From positions 1 to 64,000 of the forward strand of contig NZ_AIDW01000009.1 of NCBI RefSeq assembly GCF_000251145.1: a stretch of 64,000 bases of DNA. The letters run 5' to 3'. The first letter of the stretch is position 1. Each line of letters begins with the position of its first letter. Below, piece after piece: positions 16,364 to 24,544 of this stretch. The DNA comes from Sphingomonas sp. PAMC 26621 (lineage in GTDB: Bacteria > Pseudomonadota > Alphaproteobacteria > Sphingomonadales > Sphingomonadaceae). The position numbers were made by a program, and so were the translations under genes. The notes below the pieces were generated by a model. That model was not told the origin of the DNA. It searched no databases and saw only the letters and a program-made list of their open reading frames with translations.

Positions 16364-18057
16364 CGACGCCTCCTGATATCGCCGAGCGGGGATTGTTGCG
16401 CGAGCTGCCAGCATCGCGCGACCCCGCCGTGGAGACGGTCCGCCGGACAGGCCGCCGCGGGCATCCTGACCGGCGTCGAAGCACCGATCTGCCCTTGTAC
16501 CTTTGCCGGGCGGAACCCCTCGGTCGAATGGCACTGGCCACATTGCCGGCCGAAGGCGCCGTGGTGCGCGTCGTCGGATCGGTGGCAGGCGTAGCAGGTC
16601 GGGTCGAGCTTGGCGGTTGGCGCCGCGACCCGGTGGCATGCCGCACAGGCTAGACCGAGATGCTTGCCGTCGAGCGCGAACCCGGTCTGGCGCGCATGGT
16701 CGAACCGCCACCGGTCCCATCCGGCCGGGACGTGGCATTGCGCGCAGTCGGGCGTCCGGCCAAGGCGACCCTTGTGGAAATCGTCGGCGTGGCAGGCGGT
16801 ACAGGTCAGCCCCTTGGCGGTGAAGCTGCGGTCGACGTGGCAGCCCACGCAAGCCATGCGGGCGTGCTGGCCAACCAGCGGGAAACGCGTCCGGCCATGA
16901 TCGAATCCGAGCGCCGCGCGCCATTGCGTTTCATCGTGGCAGCCGGCGCAATCGGTCCCGAGCCGACCGCGATGCGGATCGTCGGCGCGGTGGCAGCCGA
17001 TGCAGGTGGACGGCGGCCGGACGCTATGCAGTGGCCCGACATGACAGGCGGTGCAGGCGACCGTGCGGTGCGCCCCCCGAAGCGCGAAGCGGGTCATCCG
17101 ATCATGGTCGAAATGGACGTCCGGCCAGCGTGTCGGCGCGTGGCAGGTCGCACAGTCGCCGCCAAACCGCCCGTGATGGACATCGTTGGTCGCGTGGCAG
17201 GCGATACAGGTCGTCTTGGGGTGCCGTTGCGCCATGGCCTTGCCGTGGCACCCGGCGCAGGCGGTGGATGCGTGCGCGCCGACCAACGGGAACCCCGTGT
17301 CGCGATTGTGATCGAAGGTGGCGAACTTCCACCCCGCGGGCGTGTGGCATGCCGCGCACTCGGTGCCGCGCTGGCCGTGGTGGACGTCGTCCTTGCGGTG
17401 ACAGGCGATGCAGGTGCGCGGTGTTCCCGCGAGCCGGCCGTTGACGTGGCAGCCGGCACATGTCGTCTGGCGATGCAGGCCGACCAGCGGGAAGCCGGTG
17501 CGCGCGTGATCGAACGCGTGGATCGATTTCCACGACCGCGTGTCGTGGCAGGACGCGCACGCCTTGCCGAACCGATTGTGGTGCACGTCCTGCTTTGCAT
17601 GACATCCCGCGCACGTACCGGGGGCATCCGCATACTTCCGGGGCGGCTTGTGGCACGCGGTACAGGCAACGCCGCGATGCGCGCCCGTCAGCGCGAAATC
17701 GGTGAGATGGTGATTGAAATGATGCGGATCGAACTGTACGATCGCGGTGCGCTTGCCGCGATGGTCGCTGTGGCAGGCGCTGCAGCGCTCCGTGGCGATC
17801 GCGGGCACCCGCCCGTGAAAGCCGCGATGCGCCGCGATGTCGCGCCCCACCCTGGCGTGGCAGGCGAGGCAGGTCGTGTTCTGTGCCGCCTTGGCGAACG
17901 GCACGTGGCAGGCGAGGCACCGTCCGCGCAAACTGGCGTGCGGCGCACTGAGCGGCCCGGGGCTGACCACGCTCTCCAGCACTTCGCGCGTTACGATCGT
18001 GAACGCCGCGACCGCGAGCAGCACCGCGAGGAGCGTCAGGATCAATCCGCGGCGCAT
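16360..18057 (-). CDS. 21-haem c-type cytochrome
   Basis: 565 residues with 21 CxxCH motifs. An N-terminal hydrophobic helix (about residues 4-22) acts as signal or membrane anchor, followed by SPGPLSAPHASLRG and three haem sites. Then come six repeats of about 63 residues, each F(P/A)LxGxHxxxxCxxCH ... CxxCH ... CxxCH followed by a W..FDH segment, giving 18 further sites. The FDH and GxH histidines probably serve as second axial ligands. The start at 18057 overlaps the TGA of the membrane gene (TGATG), and the end overlaps the 5-haem gene (ATGA), so the operon is translationally coupled. Such a chain would span several nanometres and act as a molecular wire in or across the periplasm. Confidence 0.92.
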   Translation of the reverse strand: MRRGLILTLLAVLLAVAAFTIVTREVLESVVSPGPLSAPHASLRGRCLACHVPFAKAAQNTTCLACHARVGRDIAAHRGFHGRVPAIATERCSACHSDHRGKRTAIVQFDPHHFNHHLTDFALTGAHRGVACTACHKPPRKYADAPGTCAGCHAKQDVHHNRFGKACASCHDTRSWKSIHAFDHARTGFPLVGLHRQTTCAGCHVNGRLAGTPRTCIACHRKDDVHHGQRGTECAACHTPAGWKFATFDHNRDTGFPLVGAHASTACAGCHGKAMAQRHPKTTCIACHATNDVHHGRFGGDCATCHAPTRWPDVHFDHDRMTRFALRGAHRTVACTACHVGPLHSVRPPSTCIGCHRADDPHRGRLGTDCAGCHDETQWRAALGFDHGRTRFPLVGQHARMACVGCHVDRSFTAKGLTCTACHADDFHKGRLGRTPDCAQCHVPAGWDRWRFDHARQTGFALDGKHLGLACAACHRVAAPTAKLDPTCYACHRSDDAHHGAFGRQCGQCHSTEGFRPAKVQGQIGASTPVRMPAAACPADRLHGGVARCWQLAQQSPLGDIRRRR

Positions 18058-18968
18058 CAGTAGAGGTGAACCGCGACGACATGCGTGATCGCCGCGAGCA
18101 CGAGAAAGCCGAACAACGGCAGGTGCAAGTGGTGCCACAGCGCGAACAGCCGTTCGAACGCACCGTAGGTGGCGGCGCTGCGGACCGCGCGGAAGTAGCT
18201 GTCGAGATGGTGCGCGGCGTCGCGCCGATGCTGCCTGAGGTCCGCCTTCAACCAACCGCGTTCGATTGCGACCTGCGCGAGGTGCTGGTCGATCTCGTGG
18301 AGCAAGGCGGGCTTGCGCAATCGCATCGCCAGCGTCAGCACCAGCGCCTTCGCGATCGTGACCGGAAGCGAACCGCGGACGTCCGCAGCCCGTGCGGCAA
18401 ACGCCGCGAGTTCGGCAAGGACGCTGTCGTCCGCATCCTCTTTCACGGCGGCGCGCGCCGCCATGACCGTATCGCCGAGCTCGCTCGCCTCGATATGTTG
18501 CAGCCGGTAACCGCGATAGAGGTGCCGATGGAAATACCGCCCGACGATCCCGCTGCCCGCGACGATCAGCATCGCCGCCAGCGCGACGCCACTGTTGAGC
18601 GCGTCGTAACGGAAGCGCGCGTGATACAGGATCGCCAGCGGACCGAGCAGCCCGAGCAGCATGTGGAAGCGAAACCAGAAACCGACCGACCCGGGGATCG
18701 CCCGTCCAAACCGCTTGCGCAGCGGATAGGCGAGCAGCACGAGCATCATCCCCGCGCCCACGATCCCGAGCCAATAGCCGACGCCGAGGTCGGGGCGGAT
18801 CCCGAGATGCGCCCGTTCGCGGTATCCCACTATCAGCGCGCCCGCGATCCCCAGACCGGTGGCGCTCGGCAGCAAAGCCGCCGCGGCTGTCGCCAGCCGC
18901 CCTGCCGCCAGCCGAACTGCCGGCGATGGGCCGATCTCGGAAATAAACGCAGATACCCGGGCAGGCAC
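18057..18968 (-). CDS. Inner-membrane protein, b-type cytochrome/ferric-reductase-like
   Basis: 303 residues from a GTG at 18968, chosen because AGGAG lies 7 nt upstream; an ATG at 19040 has no ribosome site. About five transmembrane segments. Histidines sit in or at the ends of membrane helices (FWFRFHMLLG, AILYHARFRY, GRYFHRHLY, LWHHLHLPLF, ITHVVAVHLY) in the spacing expected for bis-His b-haems. A soluble helical insert of about 100 residues lies between the second and last helix groups. It heads the cytochrome operon and could pass electrons from quinol or from the divergent flavoprotein to the multihaem chain. Haem binding is inferred. Confidence 0.75.
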   Translation of the reverse strand: MPARVSAFISEIGPSPAVRLAAGRLATAAAALLPSATGLGIAGALIVGYRERAHLGIRPDLGVGYWLGIVGAGMMLVLLAYPLRKRFGRAIPGSVGFWFRFHMLLGLLGPLAILYHARFRYDALNSGVALAAMLIVAGSGIVGRYFHRHLYRGYRLQHIEASELGDTVMAARAAVKEDADDSVLAELAAFAARAADVRGSLPVTIAKALVLTLAMRLRKPALLHEIDQHLAQVAIERGWLKADLRQHRRDAAHHLDSYFRAVRSAATYGAFERLFALWHHLHLPLFGFLVLAAITHVVAVHLY

Positions 18969-19150
18969 GAACACGCTCCTGTTAGGTCGCGCCTGCCAGC
19001 ACGGCGATCGCAAGATAGGGGAAACCCCAGGGATCGGCAAGGAAGGTCCGGTTCGGTCATATCATTCAAAAGGTCGAGCGCGGTGTCAGCCGCCGTATTT
19101 TCCGAACCGCTCGACGATCCCCAAGGGGCCGTTACGGACCCATTAAGGTG

Positions 19151-19174
19151 GCTACGTATTAGTGCGGTATTGGC
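19151..19174 (-). promoter_or_regulatory. AATAC-N6-AATACG direct-repeat motif, copy C
   Basis: On the minus strand GCCAATACCGCACTAATACG followed by TAGC. It lies in the 220-nt divergent region between the cytochrome operon (start 18968) and the ferredoxin-flavoprotein gene (start 19188), only 14 nt before the latter's ATG. Confidence 0.5.
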
Positions 19175-19187
19175 CCATCGACGGACG

Positions 19188-20525
19188 ATGCGCCCTGAAA
19201 GCATCGAGAACATTGTGACCGATTTCACGATTGGGCTTGCCTATGCCATGCCCGCGATTCCCATCTGGGGAAGCTACTTGCTGACCCGGCGGCAGCGCGG
19301 AGGTCTCCACAAGTCCATCCGCGACGAAGCGGTCGACGCCGGCCTGACCGAGCCGCCCTCGCTTCACCCGGTGGTCGATCTGGACGCGTGCATCGGGTGC
19401 GGTGCCTGTGTCCGCGCGTGTCCGGAGGGCAATGTGCTCGGCCTGATCGAGGACAAGGCGAGCCTGATCGATCCGACCCGGTGCATCGGCCACGGCGCGT
19501 GCAAGGCCGCGTGTCCGGCCGATGCGATCAGCCTCGTGTTCGGCACCGCAACGCGCGGGATCGACATTCCGCTGGTCGACCCGAAGTTCGAGACGAACGT
19601 ACCGGGCATCTACATCGCAGGCGAACTCGGCGGCATGGGGCTGATCCGCAACGCGATCGAACAGGGGCGGCAGGCGATCGGGTCGATCGTCGCCGCGACG
19701 CAATCCGACGAGCGCACGGACGGCATGCTCGATCTCGTGATCGTCGGCGCGGGTCCGGCGGGAATTTCGGCGAGCCTGGCGGCGCAACAGGCGGGGCTCC
19801 GGTTCGAGACGATCGAACAGGACAGTCTGGGTGGCACCGTTGCGCATTACCCACGCGGCAAGATCGCGATGACCGCGCCGGTTACCTTGCCGGGCTATGG
19901 GATGCTCAACTTTCGCGAAGTGTCCAAGGAGGAACTGATCGGGATCTGGACCAAGGTGGTGGGCGAAGCCGGCGTGCCGATCGCCTATCAGGAACGCGTC
20001 CTGCAGATAACCCCGCGTTCGATCGGGTTCTCGGTCGAAACGGGGCCCCGGGTCCTGCATGCGCGGCGGATTCTGCTCGCGATCGGCCGACGCGGCACGC
20101 CGCGGACGCTCGACGTGCCGGGAGAGGACCAGACCAAGGTGGTCTATCGGCTGATCGAGCCCGAGCAATATGTCGGGCGTTCGATTCTGGTCGTCGGCGG
20201 TGGCGACAGCGCGATCGAGGCCGCCATCGCGCTGGTCGATGTGCCGCGAACGACGGTCACGCTCACGCACCGTGGCGAAGCGTTCGACCGCGCCCGTAAA
20301 AAGAACCGCTCCACACTCCAGACGCTCGTTTCCAGCGGTCGGATCGTCTGCCGCACCGGAACGAAGGTGCTCGAGATCCGCGAAAAGTCCGTTTCACTGA
20401 GCAATGCCGGAGGATGCGACGCCATTCCCAATGACGACGTGATCGTCTGCGCAGGCGGGGTCTTGCCCACGCAGTTTCTGCAGAAGGCGGGCGTGTCCGT
20501 GGAACGGAAATTCGGGGAAATGTGA
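19188..20525 (+). CDS. Membrane-anchored ferredoxin-flavoprotein (thioredoxin-reductase-like NAD(P)-dependent oxidoreductase)
   Basis: 445 residues. One hydrophobic helix (about 13-32) anchors it. Residues 68-78 carry a [4Fe-4S] motif CIGCGACVRACP; a second (99-109) reads CIGHGACKAACP, with His where the second Cys is expected. Residues 137-165 (VPGIYIAGELGGMGLIRNAI) match the C-terminal FAD segment of thioredoxin reductases but lie before the FAD-binding start GAGPAG (187-192). The NAD(P) site GGGDSA is at 337-342, and the protein ends without the usual C-terminal FAD segment. No redox CxxC is present; GGTVAHYPRGKI replaces it. Probable role: NAD(P)H-linked electron entry or exit for the divergent cytochrome operon. 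A GTG at 19215 is an alternative start. Confidence 0.85.
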   Translation: MRPESIENIVTDFTIGLAYAMPAIPIWGSYLLTRRQRGGLHKSIRDEAVDAGLTEPPSLHPVVDLDACIGCGACVRACPEGNVLGLIEDKASLIDPTRCIGHGACKAACPADAISLVFGTATRGIDIPLVDPKFETNVPGIYIAGELGGMGLIRNAIEQGRQAIGSIVAATQSDERTDGMLDLVIVGAGPAGISASLAAQQAGLRFETIEQDSLGGTVAHYPRGKIAMTAPVTLPGYGMLNFREVSKEELIGIWTKVVGEAGVPIAYQERVLQITPRSIGFSVETGPRVLHARRILLAIGRRGTPRTLDVPGEDQTKVVYRLIEPEQYVGRSILVVGGGDSAIEAAIALVDVPRTTVTLTHRGEAFDRARKKNRSTLQTLVSSGRIVCRTGTKVLEIREKSVSLSNAGGCDAIPNDDVIVCAGGVLPTQFLQKAGVSVERKFGEM

Positions 20526-20542
20526 TAAGATCGTGATGGCCC

Positions 20543-20600
20543 GGCTGCGCGCGTCCGGGGCGATTCCTTGGCGGACGACTCCCGCCGGACGCGCGCAGCC
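20543..20600. terminator. Bidirectional hairpin between convergent genes
   Basis: A perfect 16-bp stem (20543-20558 with 20585-20600, GGCTGCGCGCGTCCGG and its complement) lies between the flavoprotein stop and the aldo/keto reductase stop. The 26-nt loop and lack of a T-run make it a weaker intrinsic terminator. Confidence 0.6.
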
Positions 20601-20609
20601 ACCCGTGTG

Positions 20610-21479
20610 TCACCCGATGCCGTCGAGCGCTGCCATCGCCGCGTCGGGAAGCTCCAGCGCGGCCGCGGCGAGATTCTCGCGAAGGTGCGCCACCGACGAT
20701 GTGCCGGGGATCAGCAGGATGTTGGACGAACGCCGCAGCAGCCACGCCAGCGCCACCTGCATCGGCGTTGCGCGCAATCCTGCCGCAACGTCGGATAACG
20801 CCTGCGACTGGAGCGGGCTGAAGCCGCCGAGGGGGAAGAAGGGAACATAGGCGATGCCGTCCGCTGCCAGCGCATCGATCATGGCATCGTCGTGGCGGTG
20901 GGCGAGATTATACTGGTTCTGCACACAGACGATGTCGACGAGTCCGCGCGCCTGATCGACCTGCGCGGGGGTCGCGTTGCTCAGCCCGATATGGCGGATC
21001 AATCCCTGCGCCTGAAGCGCGGCGAGGGTGGTCAATTGCGGTTCCACCGTACCTTCGGCGGGCCCGTGATCGTCACTGTCGCCCATCAGGCGCATGTTGA
21101 CGACGTCCAACACGTCGAGACCGAGGTTCCGGAGATTGTCGTGGACCGCGGCAGTGAGCGCCGCTGCGTCCTGCGCCGGGTTCCACGCGCCATCGTTGCC
21201 CCGCACCGCGCCCACCTTCGTCACGATGGTCAGTTCGTCGCGATAGGGATGGAGGGCTTCCCGGATGATCTGATTGGTGACGTGCGGCCCATAGAAATCG
21301 CTGGTGTCGATATGGTCGACCCCGCCCTCGATCGCTTCGCGCAGCACGGCCAGCGCGGCGTCCCGGTCCCGCGGGGGGCCGAACACGCCCGGGCCGGCGA
21401 GTTGCATGGCACCATAGCCCAGCCGCCGTACGGTGCGGTCACCGAGGTCATAGCGACCAGCCTGATCGATCGTCTGCAT
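20610..21479 (-). CDS. Aldo/keto reductase
   Basis: 289 residues from the ATG at 21479 with GAGGAGAACGAC upstream. The (beta/alpha)8 AKR fold shows the family features: LGYGAMQLAGPGVFG at the N terminus and catalytic Asp/Tyr in DHIDTSDFYG. Lys is in IVTKVG, His is not obvious in the VNMRLMG strand, NADPH-site residues are in IGLSNATPAQ, and the end has LIPGTSSVAHLRENL. It reduces aldehydes or ketones with NADPH; substrate unknown. It is divergent from a LysR regulator, the usual arrangement for regulator and target. Confidence 0.9.
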   Translation of the reverse strand: MQTIDQAGRYDLGDRTVRRLGYGAMQLAGPGVFGPPRDRDAALAVLREAIEGGVDHIDTSDFYGPHVTNQIIREALHPYRDELTIVTKVGAVRGNDGAWNPAQDAAALTAAVHDNLRNLGLDVLDVVNMRLMGDSDDHGPAEGTVEPQLTTLAALQAQGLIRHIGLSNATPAQVDQARGLVDIVCVQNQYNLAHRHDDAMIDALAADGIAYVPFFPLGGFSPLQSQALSDVAAGLRATPMQVALAWLLRRSSNILLIPGTSSVAHLRENLAAAALELPDAAMAALDGIG

Positions 21480-21568
21480 GTCGTTCTCCTCTTCCCCCGC
21501 CAGATAGCGGTTGCCCGGTCGCGCGATAATCCGGCATGATCCGCACGGGCTGTACGGAAAACCGAACG

Positions 21569-22474
21569 ATGGACGCGGACCTTGGAGATCTGACGGCGTT
21601 CCTCGCCGTGGCGAAGGCGCGCGGCTTTCGCGACGCGGCGCGGACGAGCGGCACCAGCGCCTCGACGCTGAGCGAAGCCGTGCGTCGACTGGAAACACGC
21701 CTGGGCGTTCGGCTGCTTCACCGCACGACCCGCAGCGTCACGCCGACCGAAGCGGGTGCGGGGCTCATCGACCGGCTGACCCCGGCACTCGGCGCGGTCG
21801 ATGCGGCGCTGGACGCCGTCGGAAGCTTCCGGGACGGCACGGCGGGGGCGCTACGGCTCAACGTTCCGGTCAGTGCCGCGCGGCTGGTGCTGCCCGCGAT
21901 CCTGCCGGGTTTCCTTGCCGCCTATCCCGCAATTCGGCTGGAGATCGTCGCGGACGACAGCTTCGTCGACGTGCTCGCTGCGGGGTGCGACGCCGGCATC
22001 CGGTATGACGAACGGCTGGAGCAGGACATGATCGCGATCCCGATCGGGCCGCGCATCCAGCGCATGGCGACCGCCGCCGCGCCGATCTACCTTGATCGAC
22101 ACGGCCGCCCGGATCACCCGCGCACCCTGCTCGACCATGCCTGTGTCCTCGGGCGTTTCGCGAGTGGTGCGCTGACGAGTCCGTGGGAGTTCGAGCGGGC
22201 CGGCGAGATCGTCCGGGTCGAGCCGCGCGGGCCGTTGATCGTGCAGGTCGGCGGTGCGATGGATCTCGCCGTTGAGGCTGCCATCGCGGGCGTGGGGGTC
22301 ATCACGCTGTTCGAGGACTGGCTGCGTCCGCATCTCGACAGTGGTGCGCTGGAGCCGGTGCTGGAGGAATGGTGGCAGCCGTTCTCGGGCCCGTTCCTTT
22401 ATTATTCCGACCGTCGGCTCGTGCCGCCCCCGCTGCGCGCCTTCATCGACTATGTGAGGACGACGACGCCGTAG
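21569..22474 (+). CDS. LysR-family transcriptional regulator
   Basis: 301 residues from the ATG at 21569; an in-frame ATG at 21536 is possible but adds residues unlike the family start. N-terminal winged helix: LTAFLAVAKARGFRDAARTSGTSASTLSEAVRRLETRLGVRL.. continuing to LHRTTRSVTPTEAG. The C-terminal periplasmic-binding-like effector domain runs from GALRLNVPVSAARLVL. This type (CrgA/DsdC-like grouping) often controls an adjacent divergent oxidoreductase. The divergent aldo/keto reductase 90 nt away is the likely target. Confidence 0.92.
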   Translation: MDADLGDLTAFLAVAKARGFRDAARTSGTSASTLSEAVRRLETRLGVRLLHRTTRSVTPTEAGAGLIDRLTPALGAVDAALDAVGSFRDGTAGALRLNVPVSAARLVLPAILPGFLAAYPAIRLEIVADDSFVDVLAAGCDAGIRYDERLEQDMIAIPIGPRIQRMATAAAPIYLDRHGRPDHPRTLLDHACVLGRFASGALTSPWEFERAGEIVRVEPRGPLIVQVGGAMDLAVEAAIAGVGVITLFEDWLRPHLDSGALEPVLEEWWQPFSGPFLYYSDRRLVPPPLRAFIDYVRTTTP

Positions 22475-22605
22475 CGAACACGGAGGCGGGTTGCCGCGCC
22501 GCTGGTCGACCTTGGAACCGTATCAGGATCTGGCGACCGGGCGGCGGGGTGCGGGAGGATCGGCTTCCAGAGGCGAGATGGTCGGCGATTCGGCGGCGGT
22601 GCCGT

Positions 22606-24363
22606 TCACGGGCGGGTGTCCGCGATCGGATAGTGCCGAAGCGTCTGTCGAATATGCCCGGGCCGTGCGGCCTCGCCAGCGCCGTTTACCGGATGGGCGA
22701 TCGTGCCCTTGCCGGTCCCGAGCGAGATCGTGGTGACATTGCTTATGCGCACGTCCGCGACATCGGGCACTTCGACCGCGCTGGCCAGGATGATCGACGG
22801 ATCCGCCGTGAAGTTCGCATAGACGCCCATGCCGATGGCTTCGTGATGCCGGACGTGATCCGCAACCTTATAGGCTGCCCACCCACGGTCAGAATCCGCG
22901 CGCCATGCAGCCTGGCTTGGCGGATCGTAGGGCAGTTCGTTCTGGTAGAAGAAGGTCCGCCCCCGCTCCCCGTTCCACACGGTCTGCCAGCCCTGAAAAT
23001 GTTCGACGAAAAGTCCGTAACAGGTCACGTCGTCGCCATTGACCACCAGTCCATGATCGCCCCGGCTTTCGGTCCAGCCGACATGAACCTGGCCGTGCTC
23101 GCGGTCGCCATGATCCGCCCGCCAGATCCACAAATGGTCCCCGATGACGTTGTTGCTGTTGATTTCCAGGCACGTTCCGACGCTGCCGATGGCGGCGCCG
23201 CCGACGCGGAAGAAGATGTCGGCGAAAAGGGTAGGATCGGCACTGTGATCGCGGGCGGCGCCACGCGGACCGACCTCGACGAGCACGGGGGAGGACCGGG
23301 GCCCCGCATCGATCAGCAGACCGGCGACGGACACGCCCGGTACGTCCGCGATCGTCAACGCGGCGTTACCGTCCACGCTGAGCAACGTCGCCAGTCCGAT
23401 TCCCAGCACCACCGTCCCGGCACGGCTGACCCGGATCGGTTCGCGCAGATGGTAGATACCCGGCGTCAGCAGAAGGTGGCGGCCATCCGCGAGCGCCCGG
23501 TTGATCTCGCTGATCGACGTGGTCGGATCGGCGATCAGGAAGGCCTCCAGCGAGAGGGCGCGACCGGCTTGCTTCTCCCGCCAGGAGACATCGCGCGCAT
23601 CCCGCCGCAATCCCGGAACGAAGACCGCCCATCCGCCGTCCGGTCGGACAATAAGGAAGGGCTTTTCGCGAATCACCGGTACGGTCGGCAGGGTGGTATA
23701 GGGTGGCTCGGGGAAGCTGTCCGGCGGTGCCCCCGCCACACCCATGAACATCATGTTCCAATTGGCACCTTGCCACCCGCCAATCCGCGAGGTGCGGGTG
23801 AACCATTGCTGCTGGGTCCCGGAGCGGACGGCGCCGTCGATCAGGCAATCGGCCATGAACCCGCCGCTCGACCAGCCACCGTCGTCGAGCGCGAGGTCCC
23901 CGGCGAGATGGACCCGCCGATACGGCGCGGCCTGCGATACCGCCCAGCGGTCCGCCCGATCGGGCGGTTGGACCGTCATGTTCTCGACCGACCGCCAGAA
24001 GTTCACCAGCGCCATGCCCTTCGCCCAATCGGCCTCGGCATGCACATGGCCGGTGACGGTCACGTCACCGGGTGCTAGGCCAAGGCCGGCGACCTGGGTG
24101 AAGAAACCGACGTTGATATCCAGCCGGTGCGTGCCCGGCTTCAGCAGTATGGCGTAGCGTCGATCGGTGAAATGTGCGCGTTCCTGTCGCGCGAACCAGC
24201 CGTCGATGCGGCGCTGCGCATCGGGCATGCCGGGGTCGACGATCAGCACGTTCGGTCCAAGGTGCGGGTCTTGTGGGGCCTTTCGGCCACGCGCAGCGAC
24301 CGTATCGGCGCCAATGGCCGCGATGCCTGCCAGCACGCTGCGCCGCGTCGTTTCTCCCGTCAC
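22606..24363 (-). CDS. Exported beta-helix glycan-active protein (GH55/pectate-lyase superfamily-like)
   Basis: 585 residues starting at GTG 24363. The N terminus TTRRSVLAGIAAIG is a twin-arginine signal. The mature chain opens NVLIVDPGMP...IDGWFARQE and RYAILLKPGTHRLDINVGFFTQVAGLG. It then shows repeated short beta-strands with NNVIGDHLWIWRADHG and GLFVEHFQGWQTVWNGE, a right-handed parallel beta-helix pattern. I associate this with GH55-like or related beta-1,3-glucan-active proteins, often misnamed adenylyl cyclase. Neighbouring GH16 (divergent, 180 nt away) and GH3 support glucan breakdown. Catalytic residues could not be placed, so the activity is inference. Confidence 0.7.
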   Translation of the reverse strand: MTGETTRRSVLAGIAAIGADTVAARGRKAPQDPHLGPNVLIVDPGMPDAQRRIDGWFARQERAHFTDRRYAILLKPGTHRLDINVGFFTQVAGLGLAPGDVTVTGHVHAEADWAKGMALVNFWRSVENMTVQPPDRADRWAVSQAAPYRRVHLAGDLALDDGGWSSGGFMADCLIDGAVRSGTQQQWFTRTSRIGGWQGANWNMMFMGVAGAPPDSFPEPPYTTLPTVPVIREKPFLIVRPDGGWAVFVPGLRRDARDVSWREKQAGRALSLEAFLIADPTTSISEINRALADGRHLLLTPGIYHLREPIRVSRAGTVVLGIGLATLLSVDGNAALTIADVPGVSVAGLLIDAGPRSSPVLVEVGPRGAARDHSADPTLFADIFFRVGGAAIGSVGTCLEINSNNVIGDHLWIWRADHGDREHGQVHVGWTESRGDHGLVVNGDDVTCYGLFVEHFQGWQTVWNGERGRTFFYQNELPYDPPSQAAWRADSDRGWAAYKVADHVRHHEAIGMGVYANFTADPSIILASAVEVPDVADVRISNVTTISLGTGKGTIAHPVNGAGEAARPGHIRQTLRHYPIADTRP

Positions 24364-24544
24364 CCGATGTCCTTTGTCTGCAGGATCTTAGCGTTACCGT
24401 ACCTAGCCCATATCGCGCGGGGTTGGCTACCGCCGGGCACCGCCGACCCTTTGCTGTTTTCCGATGGTTTCGCTCGCGGCCGGGCCTTAGAGCAGGTCCA
24501 CGGCGGATCGGCCGAGATCGATCGGCCAGGGAAGAGGTGACACC

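Noticed and set aside
16400..17900. Periodic repeats that might be a CRISPR array or tandem DNA repeat
   Set aside because: The period (about 190 bp) matches the three-haem protein repeat of the 21-haem cytochrome; the repeats are coding and diverged, with no constant direct repeat or spacer structure.
14034..18057. Direct homology of the cytochrome operon to MtrCAB or PioAB
   Set aside because: Haem counts, repeat pattern and barrel length/features do not match those proteins; only the functional layout is similar.
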